From a virus: a stretch of 43,863 nt of DNA. The stretch spans positions 1 to 43,863 of the IMG/VR virus record IMGVR_UViG_3300028597_000028. One strand, given 5' to 3'. Made by a program: the position numbers and the translations under genes. The notes under the pieces were generated by a model that saw only the letters and a list, made by a program, of their open reading frames with translations, was not told where the DNA came from and ran no database searches. Shown here piece after piece: positions 23,671 to 32,284 of this stretch; position 1 is the stretch's first letter; every line of letters starts with the position of its first letter.

Positions 23671-24525
23671 ATGGGATTCCGCCCCGACCTGGATCTGACG
23701 GGCATCCTGAACCTGCATCAGCCGACCCTTCCCTCACGGGAGGAGGCCGAGGCGATGCGGAAGGTCCAGGAGGGGGACGACAGTCTGCGGTACGACACCC
23801 CCGTCCGGCTGGGGTGGGGCCCGGCCCGCTGGTCGACCTCCATGACCCTGGTGCCCGTCGAGCGCGTCTGTCACGACGTGAACGGCTACTACCGAGAGTT
23901 GGGGGTCGACTGGCGGGCCACCCGCAAGGAGCTTCGGGAGGCCTATCAGGCCCTGGACGGCCAGTCGTCGGCCCGCCTGACGTACGTCTTCAAGCAGCTC
24001 CTGGACCCGGTGACCCGCGAGGCGTACGACAAGTCGCCCAAGGGCGAGGTGTTCCTGGACGACTACACCGAGGACGATTTGAAGCGCAGGGCTCACGAGG
24101 AGGCCTCCAGGCGCAGCACCCTCGGCCAGGCCGTCTCGGCCGACGAAGTGCTGGACGACTGGGGGTACATGACCCTGGATCCCGAAGAAGGGGTTGACAG
24201 CGTCAGGGCCGTACGGGAGGATCTACCTCAGCGCAAGGCCGCGAGGGAGAACTGGAAGTACTCCTACTACGCCTGGAAGACCGAGAGCTTCGTGCAGAAC
24301 GAGGTTCGGCTCCGGGAGTGGCAGGAACTGCTCTCCAAGGCCACGGCGCAGGTGGGGACTCCTGCCGAAGTCGCTATCGGAGTGACCTCGATGGTCCGAT
24401 TGTCAGACCAGTGGTTCATCATCGAACCTGTGGACGGCAAGCCGGTGGTGTTCTTCTTCACGGACGTCGAGCCCACCACGGAGATCGCCGAGCAGGCGCT
24501 CACCGAGTTCCTCAACTTCCCGTAG
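23671..24525 (+). CDS. Degenerate J-domain-like protein
   Basis: The ATG at 23671 immediately follows the previous stop. The 284-residue protein has VNGYYRELGVDWRATRKELREAYQAL, then FKQLLDPVTREAYDKS (residues ~70-121). This resembles a J-domain (helix I YYxLGV, helix II KELRxAYxxL, helix IV DPxxRxxYD). The HPD tripeptide that activates Hsp70 is absent: the position after helix II reads DGQSSA. The remainder is helical with a C-terminal beta part (WFIIEPVDGKPVVFFFTDV). J-like proteins in replisomes can bind DnaK or act as scaffolds; loss of HPD argues for a scaffold or decoy. Only the fold resemblance is seen. Confidence 0.6.
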   Translation: MGFRPDLDLTGILNLHQPTLPSREEAEAMRKVQEGDDSLRYDTPVRLGWGPARWSTSMTLVPVERVCHDVNGYYRELGVDWRATRKELREAYQALDGQSSARLTYVFKQLLDPVTREAYDKSPKGEVFLDDYTEDDLKRRAHEEASRRSTLGQAVSADEVLDDWGYMTLDPEEGVDSVRAVREDLPQRKAARENWKYSYYAWKTESFVQNEVRLREWQELLSKATAQVGTPAEVAIGVTSMVRLSDQWFIIEPVDGKPVVFFFTDVEPTTEIAEQALTEFLNFP

Positions 24526-24559
24526 TTTCCGTCAGTTTCCCGTCTCAGAGGAGACCCAC

Positions 24560-25525
24560 ATGACCGTCACGCCCGACACGTTCGACCCCGAGGCCGCCCT
24601 CCGTCGTGGAGACGAGGAGGAGGAGCGCTCCAGCGGCAACTTCCGCAAGGAGCCCCACTGGGACCTCAAGGAGGGCGAGGAGGCCATCCTCCGCTTCCTC
24701 CAGGAGTCCAAGGACTGGTTCCGCGTCCAGACGCACCGGTTCTTCCCCACCAAGGCCGAGCCCTCGGACTACGAGGGCAAGTGGCCGGGCTTCATGCCCG
24801 CGACCTGCCGCAAGGACCCGGCGTTCGCCGATCGCTACGCGGAGCAGGGCGGCTGCCCGATCTGCTCCTCCGGCCACAAGAACAAGTTCGGCAAGGTCGT
24901 CCGCGCCGAGGACCTGCGCTACACCCTGGCGGTCGAGCGCGAGGCCTACACCGACGAGAACGGCAAGAAGGCCTACCGCGACAAGATGGTGGAGATCCCC
25001 ATCCTGGACGAGAAGGGCGAGCCGACCGAGGAGAAGATCTCCGCGCCGTCCGTCGTCATCGTCTCGCAGACGATGTACATGATGATGAGCGCCCTCAAGG
25101 CCTGCGGCGAGTCGTACGACACCCTCCGGGACCGCGACTACCGCATCAAGCGCGTCAAGAACCCCTCGGGCAACGGCACCATCTACCAGGTCTTCCCGCT
25201 CGACAAGACCCCGGACATCGCGCCGGGCACCGAGCACTGGGAGTTCTACGACCTGGCGGTCCAGGCGCACGGCCTCAAGCTGCCGACGCTGATCTTCGCC
25301 AAGTCCACCAACGAGTACTACGAGCGGTTCTTCCTGGAGGAGGACGGCTTCACCTCGGTCGACGTCCGCCGCGAGACCGGCGAGCTGGCCCCGGCGGCCC
25401 GTGCGACCGGTGGCTCCAAGGGAGGCCCCTCCATCCCGGCCCAGCCGACCGCCGCGAACGCGCCCACCCGGCCGGACGCGGACGCCCTGGCGGCGATGCG
25501 GGCCCGGATCAGCAAGCAGGGCTGA
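24560..25525 (+). CDS. Probable single-stranded DNA-binding protein
   Basis: The ATG at 24560 follows AGAGGAGA. The 321-residue protein starts with an acidic stretch (DEEEERSSGNF). A segment EGEEAILRFLQESKDWFRVQTHRF leads to a Cys/His zone (MPATCRKDPAF...GGCPICSSGHKNKF), as in zinc-containing T4 gp32-like OB folds. Later strands are VSIVSQ-like and VFPLDKTPDI. The tail is Ala/Pro/Gly-rich (PAQPTAANAPTRPDAD), typical of ssDNA-binding protein tails. Codons are very CGC/GCC-biased, indicating a very abundant product as expected for SSB. It sits between the primase and polymerase genes and is closed by a terminator at 25553. The gp32-like call is by pattern only. Confidence 0.6.
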   Translation: MTVTPDTFDPEAALRRGDEEEERSSGNFRKEPHWDLKEGEEAILRFLQESKDWFRVQTHRFFPTKAEPSDYEGKWPGFMPATCRKDPAFADRYAEQGGCPICSSGHKNKFGKVVRAEDLRYTLAVEREAYTDENGKKAYRDKMVEIPILDEKGEPTEEKISAPSVVIVSQTMYMMMSALKACGESYDTLRDRDYRIKRVKNPSGNGTIYQVFPLDKTPDIAPGTEHWEFYDLAVQAHGLKLPTLIFAKSTNEYYERFFLEEDGFTSVDVRRETGELAPAARATGGSKGGPSIPAQPTAANAPTRPDADALAAMRARISKQG

Positions 25526-25552
25526 TCACTCTCTGAGTGACCCCTCTTAGAC

Positions 25553-25585
25553 GACCGCTCGCCCTCCCCCAGGGGGCGGGCGGTC
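25553..25585 (+). terminator. Terminator between SSB and polymerase genes
   Basis: GACCGCTCGCCC (25553-25564) pairs with GGGCGGGCGGTC (25574-25585) over 12 bp including one G-U pair. It is followed by TTACTG. A small 6-bp hairpin TCACTC-TCT-GAGTGA (25526-25540) lies before it. The polymerase gene start is only 25 bp downstream. Confidence 0.7.
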
Positions 25586-25610
25586 TTACTGATCCCGCCA
25601 GGAGGACCCC

Positions 25611-28600
25611 ATGAGACTCGTCGAGTCGTATGCGTCCGACCAGACCACCGTCGTGGTCAACGGGCGCACCCTTCCCGTTCCGTCTCTCGTCGAGGACGAC
25701 GAGGACGGCATCCGGTGGCTGCTGCATGCGCAGTCCAGCACCATCCACGCCCCGCTGTGGGCCCGCGCCAGTGCCGCCGGTGCCGCCGGAATCATCCAGG
25801 CGGGTCCCTCGGGTTTCTCCGCCATCATCGCGGAGCACTTCGCCGAGGTCCGCACCGAGCAGGCCCCGAACTACATCGTCCAGGCCTGCGACTGGGAGGT
25901 CTTCGACGGGCCCCCGTCGTACTCCGAGGTGTTCTCGAAGCGCGAGGCCAGCAAGACCGGCCAGCTCTGGACCCCGCCGACCGGAGGCCTGACCGGCTTC
26001 GTGCACGGCCACACGCACGCCGAGTACTCCTCGCTGGACGGCCTCTCCACGGTCACCGAGATCGTGGACGAGGTGGTCCGGTACGGACAGCCCGGCGTGG
26101 CCCTGACCGACCACGGCCGGGTCTCCGGCCACCCGGAACTCCAGATCGCCTGCGACAAGGCGGGCATCAAGCCGATCTTCGGTCTGGAGGCGTACTTCCA
26201 GGACGACCGGTTCGCCCGGTCCAACCCGGAGTTCGACAAGGAGGTCAACCACGCGATCCGGTACGGGTACTGGCACCTGATCCTGTGGGCCATGAACGAC
26301 GAGGGGCTCCACAACCTCTGGGCCATGTCCACGGAGTCGTTCCGGGACGGCATGTACGACAAGAAGCCCCGGCTGGACTGGGACACCCTCCAGCGCCACT
26401 CCGGGGGCATCATGGCGGCCTCCGGGTGCCTCCGGGGCCCGCTGTCCGTTCCGGTCCTGAACGACGACGAGGAGACCGCCAAGGCCCGCCTGGGCAGGCT
26501 CCTGAACATCTTCGGCGACCGGTTCTACATGGAGATCCAGCCGAACGCTCTCGCGGAGCAGGAGAAGGTGAACCGGGCCCTGGTCGGCCTGGCGAAGGAC
26601 TTCAGCGTGCCGCTGATGGCCACGACCGACTCCCACTACCCCAAGAAGAGCCACTATGCCGCTCATCAGGCCTGGATCGCAGTTCAGACGAACTCGGACG
26701 TCAACGACGAGGGGGACCTCTTCTCGGTCAATCTCGATCTGTACCTCCAGAGCGAGGAGGACGTCCGACGCGGGCTGGCCTACCTCGGTTCTGAGGTGGT
26801 CGACGAGGCGGTCCGGAATTCTCTTGATCTGGTCTCCCGCACCTCGGCCCGCATTGGCGGCAAGCCCACTCCTCCCGTCTTTTCGAAGAAAGGCGGGCAC
26901 GAGCGGGATGCGGAACGCCTCCTGGATCTTTGCCTGGAGAACTGGAAGAAGGTAACTGATAAGGCGCAGCCGCAGTCGGTCTACATCGAGCGGTTCGAGC
27001 GGGAATTTAAATTGCTCCAGCAGAAGGACTTCTGCGGGTACTTCCTGATGGTCAGCGACTACTGCCTGGACCCCTCCACGCCCGTCCTGACCGAGGACAT
27101 GCGATGGGTGGAGGTCGGCAAGCTGGAGGTAGGTGACAGGCTGGCCGGGTTCGATGAGCACAAGGTGGTCAAGCAGCAGAAGGGCCACCGGTACTGGCAT
27201 TCCGCCGAGGTCGTGAACACGCGACGGATCGTCCTGCCCACCTACAAGATCACCCTGGCGGACGGGACCGAGACCATTACCTCTGAGGACCATCAGTGGC
27301 TGGTGACCTCCCCGAGTGGATGCGCCGCCCGATGGATCCGCACCAAGGACCTGAGGGTCGGACAGCGGGCCCAGCGCCTCGTGTCCGAGTGGGACGAGCC
27401 GAACACCTGGGAGGCCGGATACCTTGCCGGGATCCTGGACGGCGAGGGGTCCCTCAGCACGTCCAAGATGAACAACGGCGGCCGGACTCTGACCCTGAGC
27501 TTCGCCCAGAAGGAGGGAGTGGTCCTGGACACCTCCCTCAAGATCCTGGACTCCTGGGGCTTCGACTACTCAGTCAAGGACCACGGGGCGAAGAGAAACG
27601 GGCTCCGGAGCGTGTCTCTCCGAGGCGGCCGGGCGGAGATCATGCGCCTGCTGGGCATGGTCCGTCCGCAGCGCCTGCTGGCCAAGCTGGACGTGGAGAT
27701 GCTGGGCCGTGTCGTCTCGATTGATACCCCCGCCATCGTCAGCATCGAGCCGCTGGGCATGGGTGAGGTCGTCGCCCTGGAGACGACCACTGGGACCCTG
27801 GTGGCCCAGGGCTTCGCACACCACAACTGCCGCTGGGCCAAGAAGAACGGCATTCTGGTGGGCCCCGGCCGGGGATCCGGGGGCGGCTCCCTGGTGGCCT
27901 ACCTCTGCGACATCACCGAGATCGACCCGGTGGAGGGCGACCTCCCCTTCGAGCGGTTCATGACCGAGGGCCGGACGTCCCTGCCGGACTTCGACTGCGA
28001 CTTCCCGGCCTCCATGAAGGAGCGGATGCTCGGATACGTCCGGGACACCTGGGGCAAGGACCAGGTGGTCCAGATCGGCACCCACCTGCGACTGAAGTCC
28101 AAGGGCATCGTCAAGGACCTGAAGCGGGCCATGATGTCCACCCTCCTGGCCGACGAGCAGCGAGTTCTGGACCACGCCGTGGCGAACAACAACGACTACG
28201 CGGACGCCATGGCCGTACAGGTCGCCCGGGAGGCTCTGACGGCCAAGCGGGCCGAGATCGAGACCGACATGGCCAAGGTCTCGAAGATCGTGACGGAGGC
28301 CGAACGGGGCACGGCCGGTCTGGGTATGGCCTGGGACGACCTGTGGATCCAGTTCGGGGACCAGCTCCAGCCGTACCGCGACAAGTACCCCGAGCTGTTC
28401 TCCATGGCCGACGTGCTCCAGGGCCGCCTGAAGTCGTACGGTAAGCACGCGGCGGGCGTGGTGATCTCCACCGGCCGACCGCTGACCGACTGGCTCCCGA
28501 TGGCCCAGGGCGAGGACGAGGGCAACATGGTCACCCAGTTCGACATGGGGACCGTGGAGGCCATCGGCCTGGTCAAGTTCGACATTCTGACCATCCGGAC

Positions 28601-30269
28601 CCTGGACACGGTCCAGATGGCAGTCGACCTGATCAAGGACCTCCGTGGGGTCGATGTGGAGATCTACTCCTGGAAGGAGGAGTACTCCGACCCGCAGGTC
28701 TGGGGGGAGGTCGCAGCGGCCAAGACGCTCGGCATCTTCCAGATCGAGACGAGCGCAGGAACCCGGCTGTGTCAGCAGATGGGGCCGCGCTCCCTCCAGG
28801 AGCTGTGCGACATGATCACCCTCGTCCGGCCGGGACCGATGAACTCCGGCCTGACGGAGGCCTACCTGAAGCGCCGGGCCGGTCTGGAGCCGGTGAGCTA
28901 CCCGGACCCGCGCATGGAGCAGGTCCTCGGCTCCACCTGGGGGTGCATGATCTACCAGGAGCAGATCATGCAGGCCTGCATCCTGCTGGGCGGCTACAGC
29001 TCCGACGAGGCCGACGAGGTCCGCAAGATCCTCGGCAAGAAGAAGGTCGAGAAGATAGGACCGGCCGGTCAGGAGTTCGTCTCCCGGGCCGTCCAGAACG
29101 GTATGGAGCGCGAGGCCGCGTCCCGGCTGTGGGACCAGATGGCCGAGTTCGCGAAGTACTCCTTCGGCAAGGCCCACGCGTACGCGTACGCGGTCCTCGC
29201 GTACTGGACGGCGTGGCTGAAGTTCCACTACCCGATCGAGTTCTTCACGGCGGCCCTGAGCACCATCGACAAGGAGCGGATCCCGGAGTTCATCAAGGAG
29301 CTGCGGCGGGCCGGGTACACGGTCCTCCCGCCGGACATCAACGCCTCCGGCAAGGGCTTCAAGGCCGAGCCGCTGGCCGTCCGGTACGGGCTGGACTCGA
29401 TCAACGGCATCGGCGAGGCCGCCGTGGACTACCTGGTGGCCGGGCAGTACTACCCGGATTTCAAGTCCTACGACGAGTACGTGACCCAGAAGGGCACCGG
29501 GGCCAATGCGGCGGTCCAGATGACCCTGGCCCGGATCGGGGCGCTGGACTCCCTGGAGCCCCGCCGGGCCGCCGTGGTGCGGATGCTGGAAGCCCGCAAG
29601 ACCGGCGAGGACAAGCGGTGCGTTTTTAAAAACGACGAGGTGATCTTCTCGACTCGGGAGATCCTGACTCATCGGCTGGAGGGTCAGACCGAGGAAGAGT
29701 TCGAGGAGTGGCGGCGGATGAACGTCCCGCCGGACACCTGCACCTTCGACTGGTCCACAGAAGAGGCTCCGGTCAACAAGCGCACCGGCAAGAAGCTCAA
29801 GAAGAAGCCGCTGCCGAAGAAGTGCACCAAGGCCTGCCGCCAGTACAAGGCCCCGGAGCCGGTCTCTCTGTCCGAGGGGGAGGACTTCACGGACGAGGAG
29901 ATCCGGGCCATCGAGCACGAGCTGCTCGGGGTGTTTCTCTCGTCCTCGCCCTTCGACCGGCTGGACCCGGAGGACCGCCAGCGGCTCTACGCCGACGCGG
30001 AGGCCATGGCCGACGGCGAGGCCGGGAGGCTCTACACGGTGGCCGCGATCCTCATGGGGATCCGGCTGACCAAGACCCGTGCGAACGGGGACGAGATGGC
30101 CTTCCTGAAGCTCGACACCGAGACGTCGACCGTGGAGGCCGTCTGCTTCCCCCGCAAGTGGGCGGAGATCAAGACCGGCATGTACGAAGGTCAGCTCTGC
30201 CTGGTCGTCCTGGAGAAGCAGGACGACGACAAGGGCTTCATCGCCCAGGAATACCTGCCAGTTCACTGA
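25611..30269 (+). CDS. dnaE: DNA polymerase III alpha (DnaE-type) interrupted by an intein
   Basis: The ATG at 25611 follows CAGGAGG. The 1552-residue precursor contains an intein (485-739) and splices to 1297 residues, a usual DnaE size. Its first ~130 residues are unusual and precede a PHP domain (HGHTHAEYSSLDG, ~131-143; LTDHGRVSG). Polymerase motifs are YFLMVSDY/CRWAKKNG, VGPGRGSGGGSLVAY and PDFDCDF (catalytic Asps, near 790). VTQFDMG (third Asp region, near 980) follows. The C-terminus has an OB-like part (LYTVAAILMGIRLTKTRANGDEMAFLKLD). It is the replicative polymerase. The PHP domain keeps several His/Asp residues and may give proofreading, since no separate exonuclease gene is obvious here. 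Confidence 0.88.
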   Translation: MRLVESYASDQTTVVVNGRTLPVPSLVEDDEDGIRWLLHAQSSTIHAPLWARASAAGAAGIIQAGPSGFSAIIAEHFAEVRTEQAPNYIVQACDWEVFDGPPSYSEVFSKREASKTGQLWTPPTGGLTGFVHGHTHAEYSSLDGLSTVTEIVDEVVRYGQPGVALTDHGRVSGHPELQIACDKAGIKPIFGLEAYFQDDRFARSNPEFDKEVNHAIRYGYWHLILWAMNDEGLHNLWAMSTESFRDGMYDKKPRLDWDTLQRHSGGIMAASGCLRGPLSVPVLNDDEETAKARLGRLLNIFGDRFYMEIQPNALAEQEKVNRALVGLAKDFSVPLMATTDSHYPKKSHYAAHQAWIAVQTNSDVNDEGDLFSVNLDLYLQSEEDVRRGLAYLGSEVVDEAVRNSLDLVSRTSARIGGKPTPPVFSKKGGHERDAERLLDLCLENWKKVTDKAQPQSVYIERFEREFKLLQQKDFCGYFLMVSDYCLDPSTPVLTEDMRWVEVGKLEVGDRLAGFDEHKVVKQQKGHRYWHSAEVVNTRRIVLPTYKITLADGTETITSEDHQWLVTSPSGCAARWIRTKDLRVGQRAQRLVSEWDEPNTWEAGYLAGILDGEGSLSTSKMNNGGRTLTLSFAQKEGVVLDTSLKILDSWGFDYSVKDHGAKRNGLRSVSLRGGRAEIMRLLGMVRPQRLLAKLDVEMLGRVVSIDTPAIVSIEPLGMGEVVALETTTGTLVAQGFAHHNCRWAKKNGILVGPGRGSGGGSLVAYLCDITEIDPVEGDLPFERFMTEGRTSLPDFDCDFPASMKERMLGYVRDTWGKDQVVQIGTHLRLKSKGIVKDLKRAMMSTLLADEQRVLDHAVANNNDYADAMAVQVAREALTAKRAEIETDMAKVSKIVTEAERGTAGLGMAWDDLWIQFGDQLQPYRDKYPELFSMADVLQGRLKSYGKHAAGVVISTGRPLTDWLPMAQGEDEGNMVTQFDMGTVEAIGLVKFDILTIRTLDTVQMAVDLIKDLRGVDVEIYSWKEEYSDPQVWGEVAAAKTLGIFQIETSAGTRLCQQMGPRSLQELCDMITLVRPGPMNSGLTEAYLKRRAGLEPVSYPDPRMEQVLGSTWGCMIYQEQIMQACILLGGYSSDEADEVRKILGKKKVEKIGPAGQEFVSRAVQNGMEREAASRLWDQMAEFAKYSFGKAHAYAYAVLAYWTAWLKFHYPIEFFTAALSTIDKERIPEFIKELRRAGYTVLPPDINASGKGFKAEPLAVRYGLDSINGIGEAAVDYLVAGQYYPDFKSYDEYVTQKGTGANAAVQMTLARIGALDSLEPRRAAVVRMLEARKTGEDKRCVFKNDEVIFSTREILTHRLEGQTEEEFEEWRRMNVPPDTCTFDWSTEEAPVNKRTGKKLKKKPLPKKCTKACRQYKAPEPVSLSEGEDFTDEEIRAIEHELLGVFLSSSPFDRLDPEDRQRLYADAEAMADGEAGRLYTVAAILMGIRLTKTRANGDEMAFLKLDTETSTVEAVCFPRKWAEIKTGMYEGQLCLVVLEKQDDDKGFIAQEYLPVH
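27004..27013. repeat. AATTTAAATT palindrome just upstream of intein
   Basis: A 10-bp all-A/T perfect palindrome in the polymerase gene, 50 bp before the intein insertion. It is the only one of this sequence noticed in the window. Confidence 0.35.
27063..27827 (+). other. Intein in the DnaE polymerase core (255 residues)
   Basis: It begins CLDPSTPVLTEDMRWVEVG (Cys1 at 27063). Block B is ITSEDHQWL, and it ends VVALETTTGTLVAQGFAHHN before the extein Cys at 27828, with the usual His-Asn end. GYLAGILDGEGSLS is one LAGLIDADG-like motif; a second is not clear, so the endonuclease may be single-motif or reduced. The insertion splits YFLMVSDY from CRWAKKNG, immediately before the VGPGRGS motif. The frame is intact, so splicing should be functional. 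Confidence 0.85.
29623..29632. repeat. TTTTTAAAAA palindrome within polymerase gene
   Basis: A fourth copy of the palindrome. As at 8192, it is read V-F-K-N in the coding frame (GTTTTTAAAAAC). Confidence 0.5.
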
Positions 30270-30277
30270 GGAGTGCC

Positions 30278-31366
30278 ATGCCCCCGAAGACCAAGAAGGC
30301 CTACTCTCCGCCCTCGTCGCTCACCGCGTTCCGGGCGTCCCAGGAGAAGAAGTACCCCACCCAGCTCGTCCGCCAGAAGCAGGAGGTCTCCCTGGAGTTC
30401 ATCCCCACGGGCGTCTCCAGCCTGGACGCCAAGCTGGGAGGCGGCTGGGCCCGGGGCCGGTACCACCAGGTGATCGGCCAGGCCAACTGCTGCAAGACCG
30501 CCATGATGATCATGGCGATGGTGAACGCCCTGGAGAAGTACCCCGACCTGGGCGTCTCGTACATCGACATCGAGAACACCGTGACCGAGGCCCGCTTCCT
30601 GGACCACGGCCTGGACCCGGACGACTCCCGGTTCTTCTGGCGGAAGCCCAACTCCGCCGAGGAGGTCTCGGACATGCTCCGGGACGACATGCGGACCGGC
30701 CTGTTCTCCATGGTCGCCGTGGACTCCGTGGGGGCCATGGAGCGTGAGGACGCCCTGTACGAGAAGAGCGCTTCCGACGTCGTCATGGGCAAGGCGGCCC
30801 AGCTCCTGACCCGCATGTCCAAGCAGGTCGCCACGATCTCCCGGCAGACCAACACCGCCGTCATGCAGGTCAACCAGTACCGGAAGAACTTCGACGGCGG
30901 CCCGGACCAGGCGGCCGGTCCGGTGATCATGGGCTACATGACCACGGACTCCGTGGTGATGCGACGCCTGTACGGCGCGGAGAACGTCCTGACCGTCAAG
31001 GACGGCGAGGGCACGGAGATCGAGGTGGCCCACAAGGTGGCCGCCCGGGTCGAGCGGTCCAAGCTGGTGGCACAGGGCGGCGTGGCCCAGTTCTGGTACC
31101 ACAAGGTCGACTCCGAGCACGGCACCGTCGGCGTGGACGCGGTCATGGAGACCATGGACGTCGCCATGAAGTGCGGGGCCCTGTACAAGGAGAAGGAGAC
31201 CTCCTCCTGGTGGTTCTTCCCGGACGGCTCCAAGGAGAATGGCTCCAAGGGGGTCATGGCCCGCCTGAGGGAGGACGAGAAGGCCCTGGAGGCCGTCCGT
31301 GCCGCCATTCTGGAGAAGGCCGAGCAGCCCTCTGCCGAGCCCGAGATCAAGTTCCGACGGGGATAG
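30278..31366 (+). CDS. RecA-like recombinase with altered Walker A
   Basis: The ATG at 30278 follows GAGGAG, eight bases after the polymerase stop. The 362-residue protein has the RecA order: FIPTGVSSLDAKLGGGWARGRYHQVIG, P-loop GQANCCKT (67-74), YIDIENTVTEARF, MVAVDSVGAM (Walker B) and QVNQYRKNF (L2-like loop). VKDGEGTEIEVAHKVAARVERSKLV follows. The expected second Gly of the P-loop (GxxxxGKT) is Cys. RecA-type proteins pair homologous strands for recombination-dependent replication. The neighbours are nuclease and resolvase genes, so this starts a recombination operon. The P-loop change may alter ATP turnover. Confidence 0.85.
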   Translation: MPPKTKKAYSPPSSLTAFRASQEKKYPTQLVRQKQEVSLEFIPTGVSSLDAKLGGGWARGRYHQVIGQANCCKTAMMIMAMVNALEKYPDLGVSYIDIENTVTEARFLDHGLDPDDSRFFWRKPNSAEEVSDMLRDDMRTGLFSMVAVDSVGAMEREDALYEKSASDVVMGKAAQLLTRMSKQVATISRQTNTAVMQVNQYRKNFDGGPDQAAGPVIMGYMTTDSVVMRRLYGAENVLTVKDGEGTEIEVAHKVAARVERSKLVAQGGVAQFWYHKVDSEHGTVGVDAVMETMDVAMKCGALYKEKETSSWWFFPDGSKENGSKGVMARLREDEKALEAVRAAILEKAEQPSAEPEIKFRRG

Positions 31367-31368
31367 TC

Positions 31369-31731
31369 ATGGAATTCTTCGAGATCTTCGCCTGGATGTT
31401 CCAGGTCTCGTACTTCATCACCGGTGTGCTTTCCGGGATGATCATCACTCTGGTGGTCATACCGCTGGCATTCCGGATTCACCGCCGGACCGTTCTTCGT
31501 CGGAAGTGGAAGGCCGACAAGCCCCGGGAGGTCACCGAGGGGCTCTTCCCCGAGTGGCAGAACTACGAGCCGGAGATGCCCGGCATCGCCCGGCGGTGCA
31601 TCTGCCACAACCGCAAGATCCACCCCGGCGAGCGGGTGCTCACCTGGCCGGAGACCGGCCCGATGGACCTGCTGCACGTCGCCGTCTACTGCGAGAGCGT
31701 CAAAGAGAGGCTGTGGGACGAGAGTGAGTAG
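31369..31731 (+). CDS. Small membrane protein
   Basis: The ATG at 31369 is 2 bases after the recombinase stop; no strong separate ribosome-binding site is visible, so translation is probably coupled. The 120-residue product has a single N-terminal hydrophobic segment (FQVSYFITGVLSGMIITLVVIPLAF, residues ~11-35), then basic residues (RIHRRTVLRRKWK). The soluble tail has CICHNRKIHPGERV, a Cys/His patch, and an acidic end. It is a likely single-pass inner-membrane protein with a cytoplasmic domain. Its role among recombination genes is unknown. Confidence 0.7.
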   Translation: MEFFEIFAWMFQVSYFITGVLSGMIITLVVIPLAFRIHRRTVLRRKWKADKPREVTEGLFPEWQNYEPEMPGIARRCICHNRKIHPGERVLTWPETGPMDLLHVAVYCESVKERLWDESE

Positions 31732-32284
31732 GACGCACAACCAGCAGATGGCGGACGCCCACGAGGCGGACATCGCGGAGTGGACCCAGGGGACCCTCCA
31801 GAAGGGCTCCGGCAACCAATGGCACCGCCAGGGCGACACCAAGAACGGTGAGCACCTGGTGCCCCTGCCGATCACCTCGGACGGCAAGTCCACGATGGGC
31901 AACTCCATCACGGTCTCCCGGTCGATGTGGCTCAAGCTCGTGGAGCAGACGTTCAACCAGAACCCGGCGATGTTCCTGCGGTTCTACCAGCCCGGCACCA
32001 CGGTGCGGAACGTGGACATCGACCTGGCCCTGGTCAAGGCGGGCTTCTTCGTGGAGATCCTCGCGATGGCCCGAAGATGGGCCGCGATTGAGGAGCTGCT
32101 GTCCGAGCGTGGGATGGTCTCCGACGTCGACCCGAAGTTCGTCGCCGACCTGATCAAGGACGGCGTGGAGGTTCGGGACAAGGCCTGGCGAAAGATGGTT
32201 CAGCTCGGGGAGGAGATGGGTCCGACCTTCTCCATGGACGGCCACAAGACCGGCCGTGGCATGGGTTGTGACTGCTGCCGATGA
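31724..32284 (+). CDS. Possible restriction-like-fold nuclease
   Basis: The GTG at 31724 overlaps the end of the previous gene by eight bases. The 186-residue protein has QKGSGNQWHRQGDTKNGEHL, then ITSDGKSTMGNSITVSRSMWLKLVEQTF. This pattern (Gly-rich loop, Asp, Glu, then a Lys-Ser strand and a helix) recalls phage PD-(D/E)XK endonucleases acting on branched DNA. The exact D-ExK spacing is not clean, so the call is tentative. It ends with a Cys pair (GCDCC). The next gene overlaps by ATGA and is a PD-(D/E)XK exonuclease-like protein, supporting a DNA-processing role. Confidence 0.4.
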   Translation: MSRTHNQQMADAHEADIAEWTQGTLQKGSGNQWHRQGDTKNGEHLVPLPITSDGKSTMGNSITVSRSMWLKLVEQTFNQNPAMFLRFYQPGTTVRNVDIDLALVKAGFFVEILAMARRWAAIEELLSERGMVSDVDPKFVADLIKDGVEVRDKAWRKMVQLGEEMGPTFSMDGHKTGRGMGCDCCR

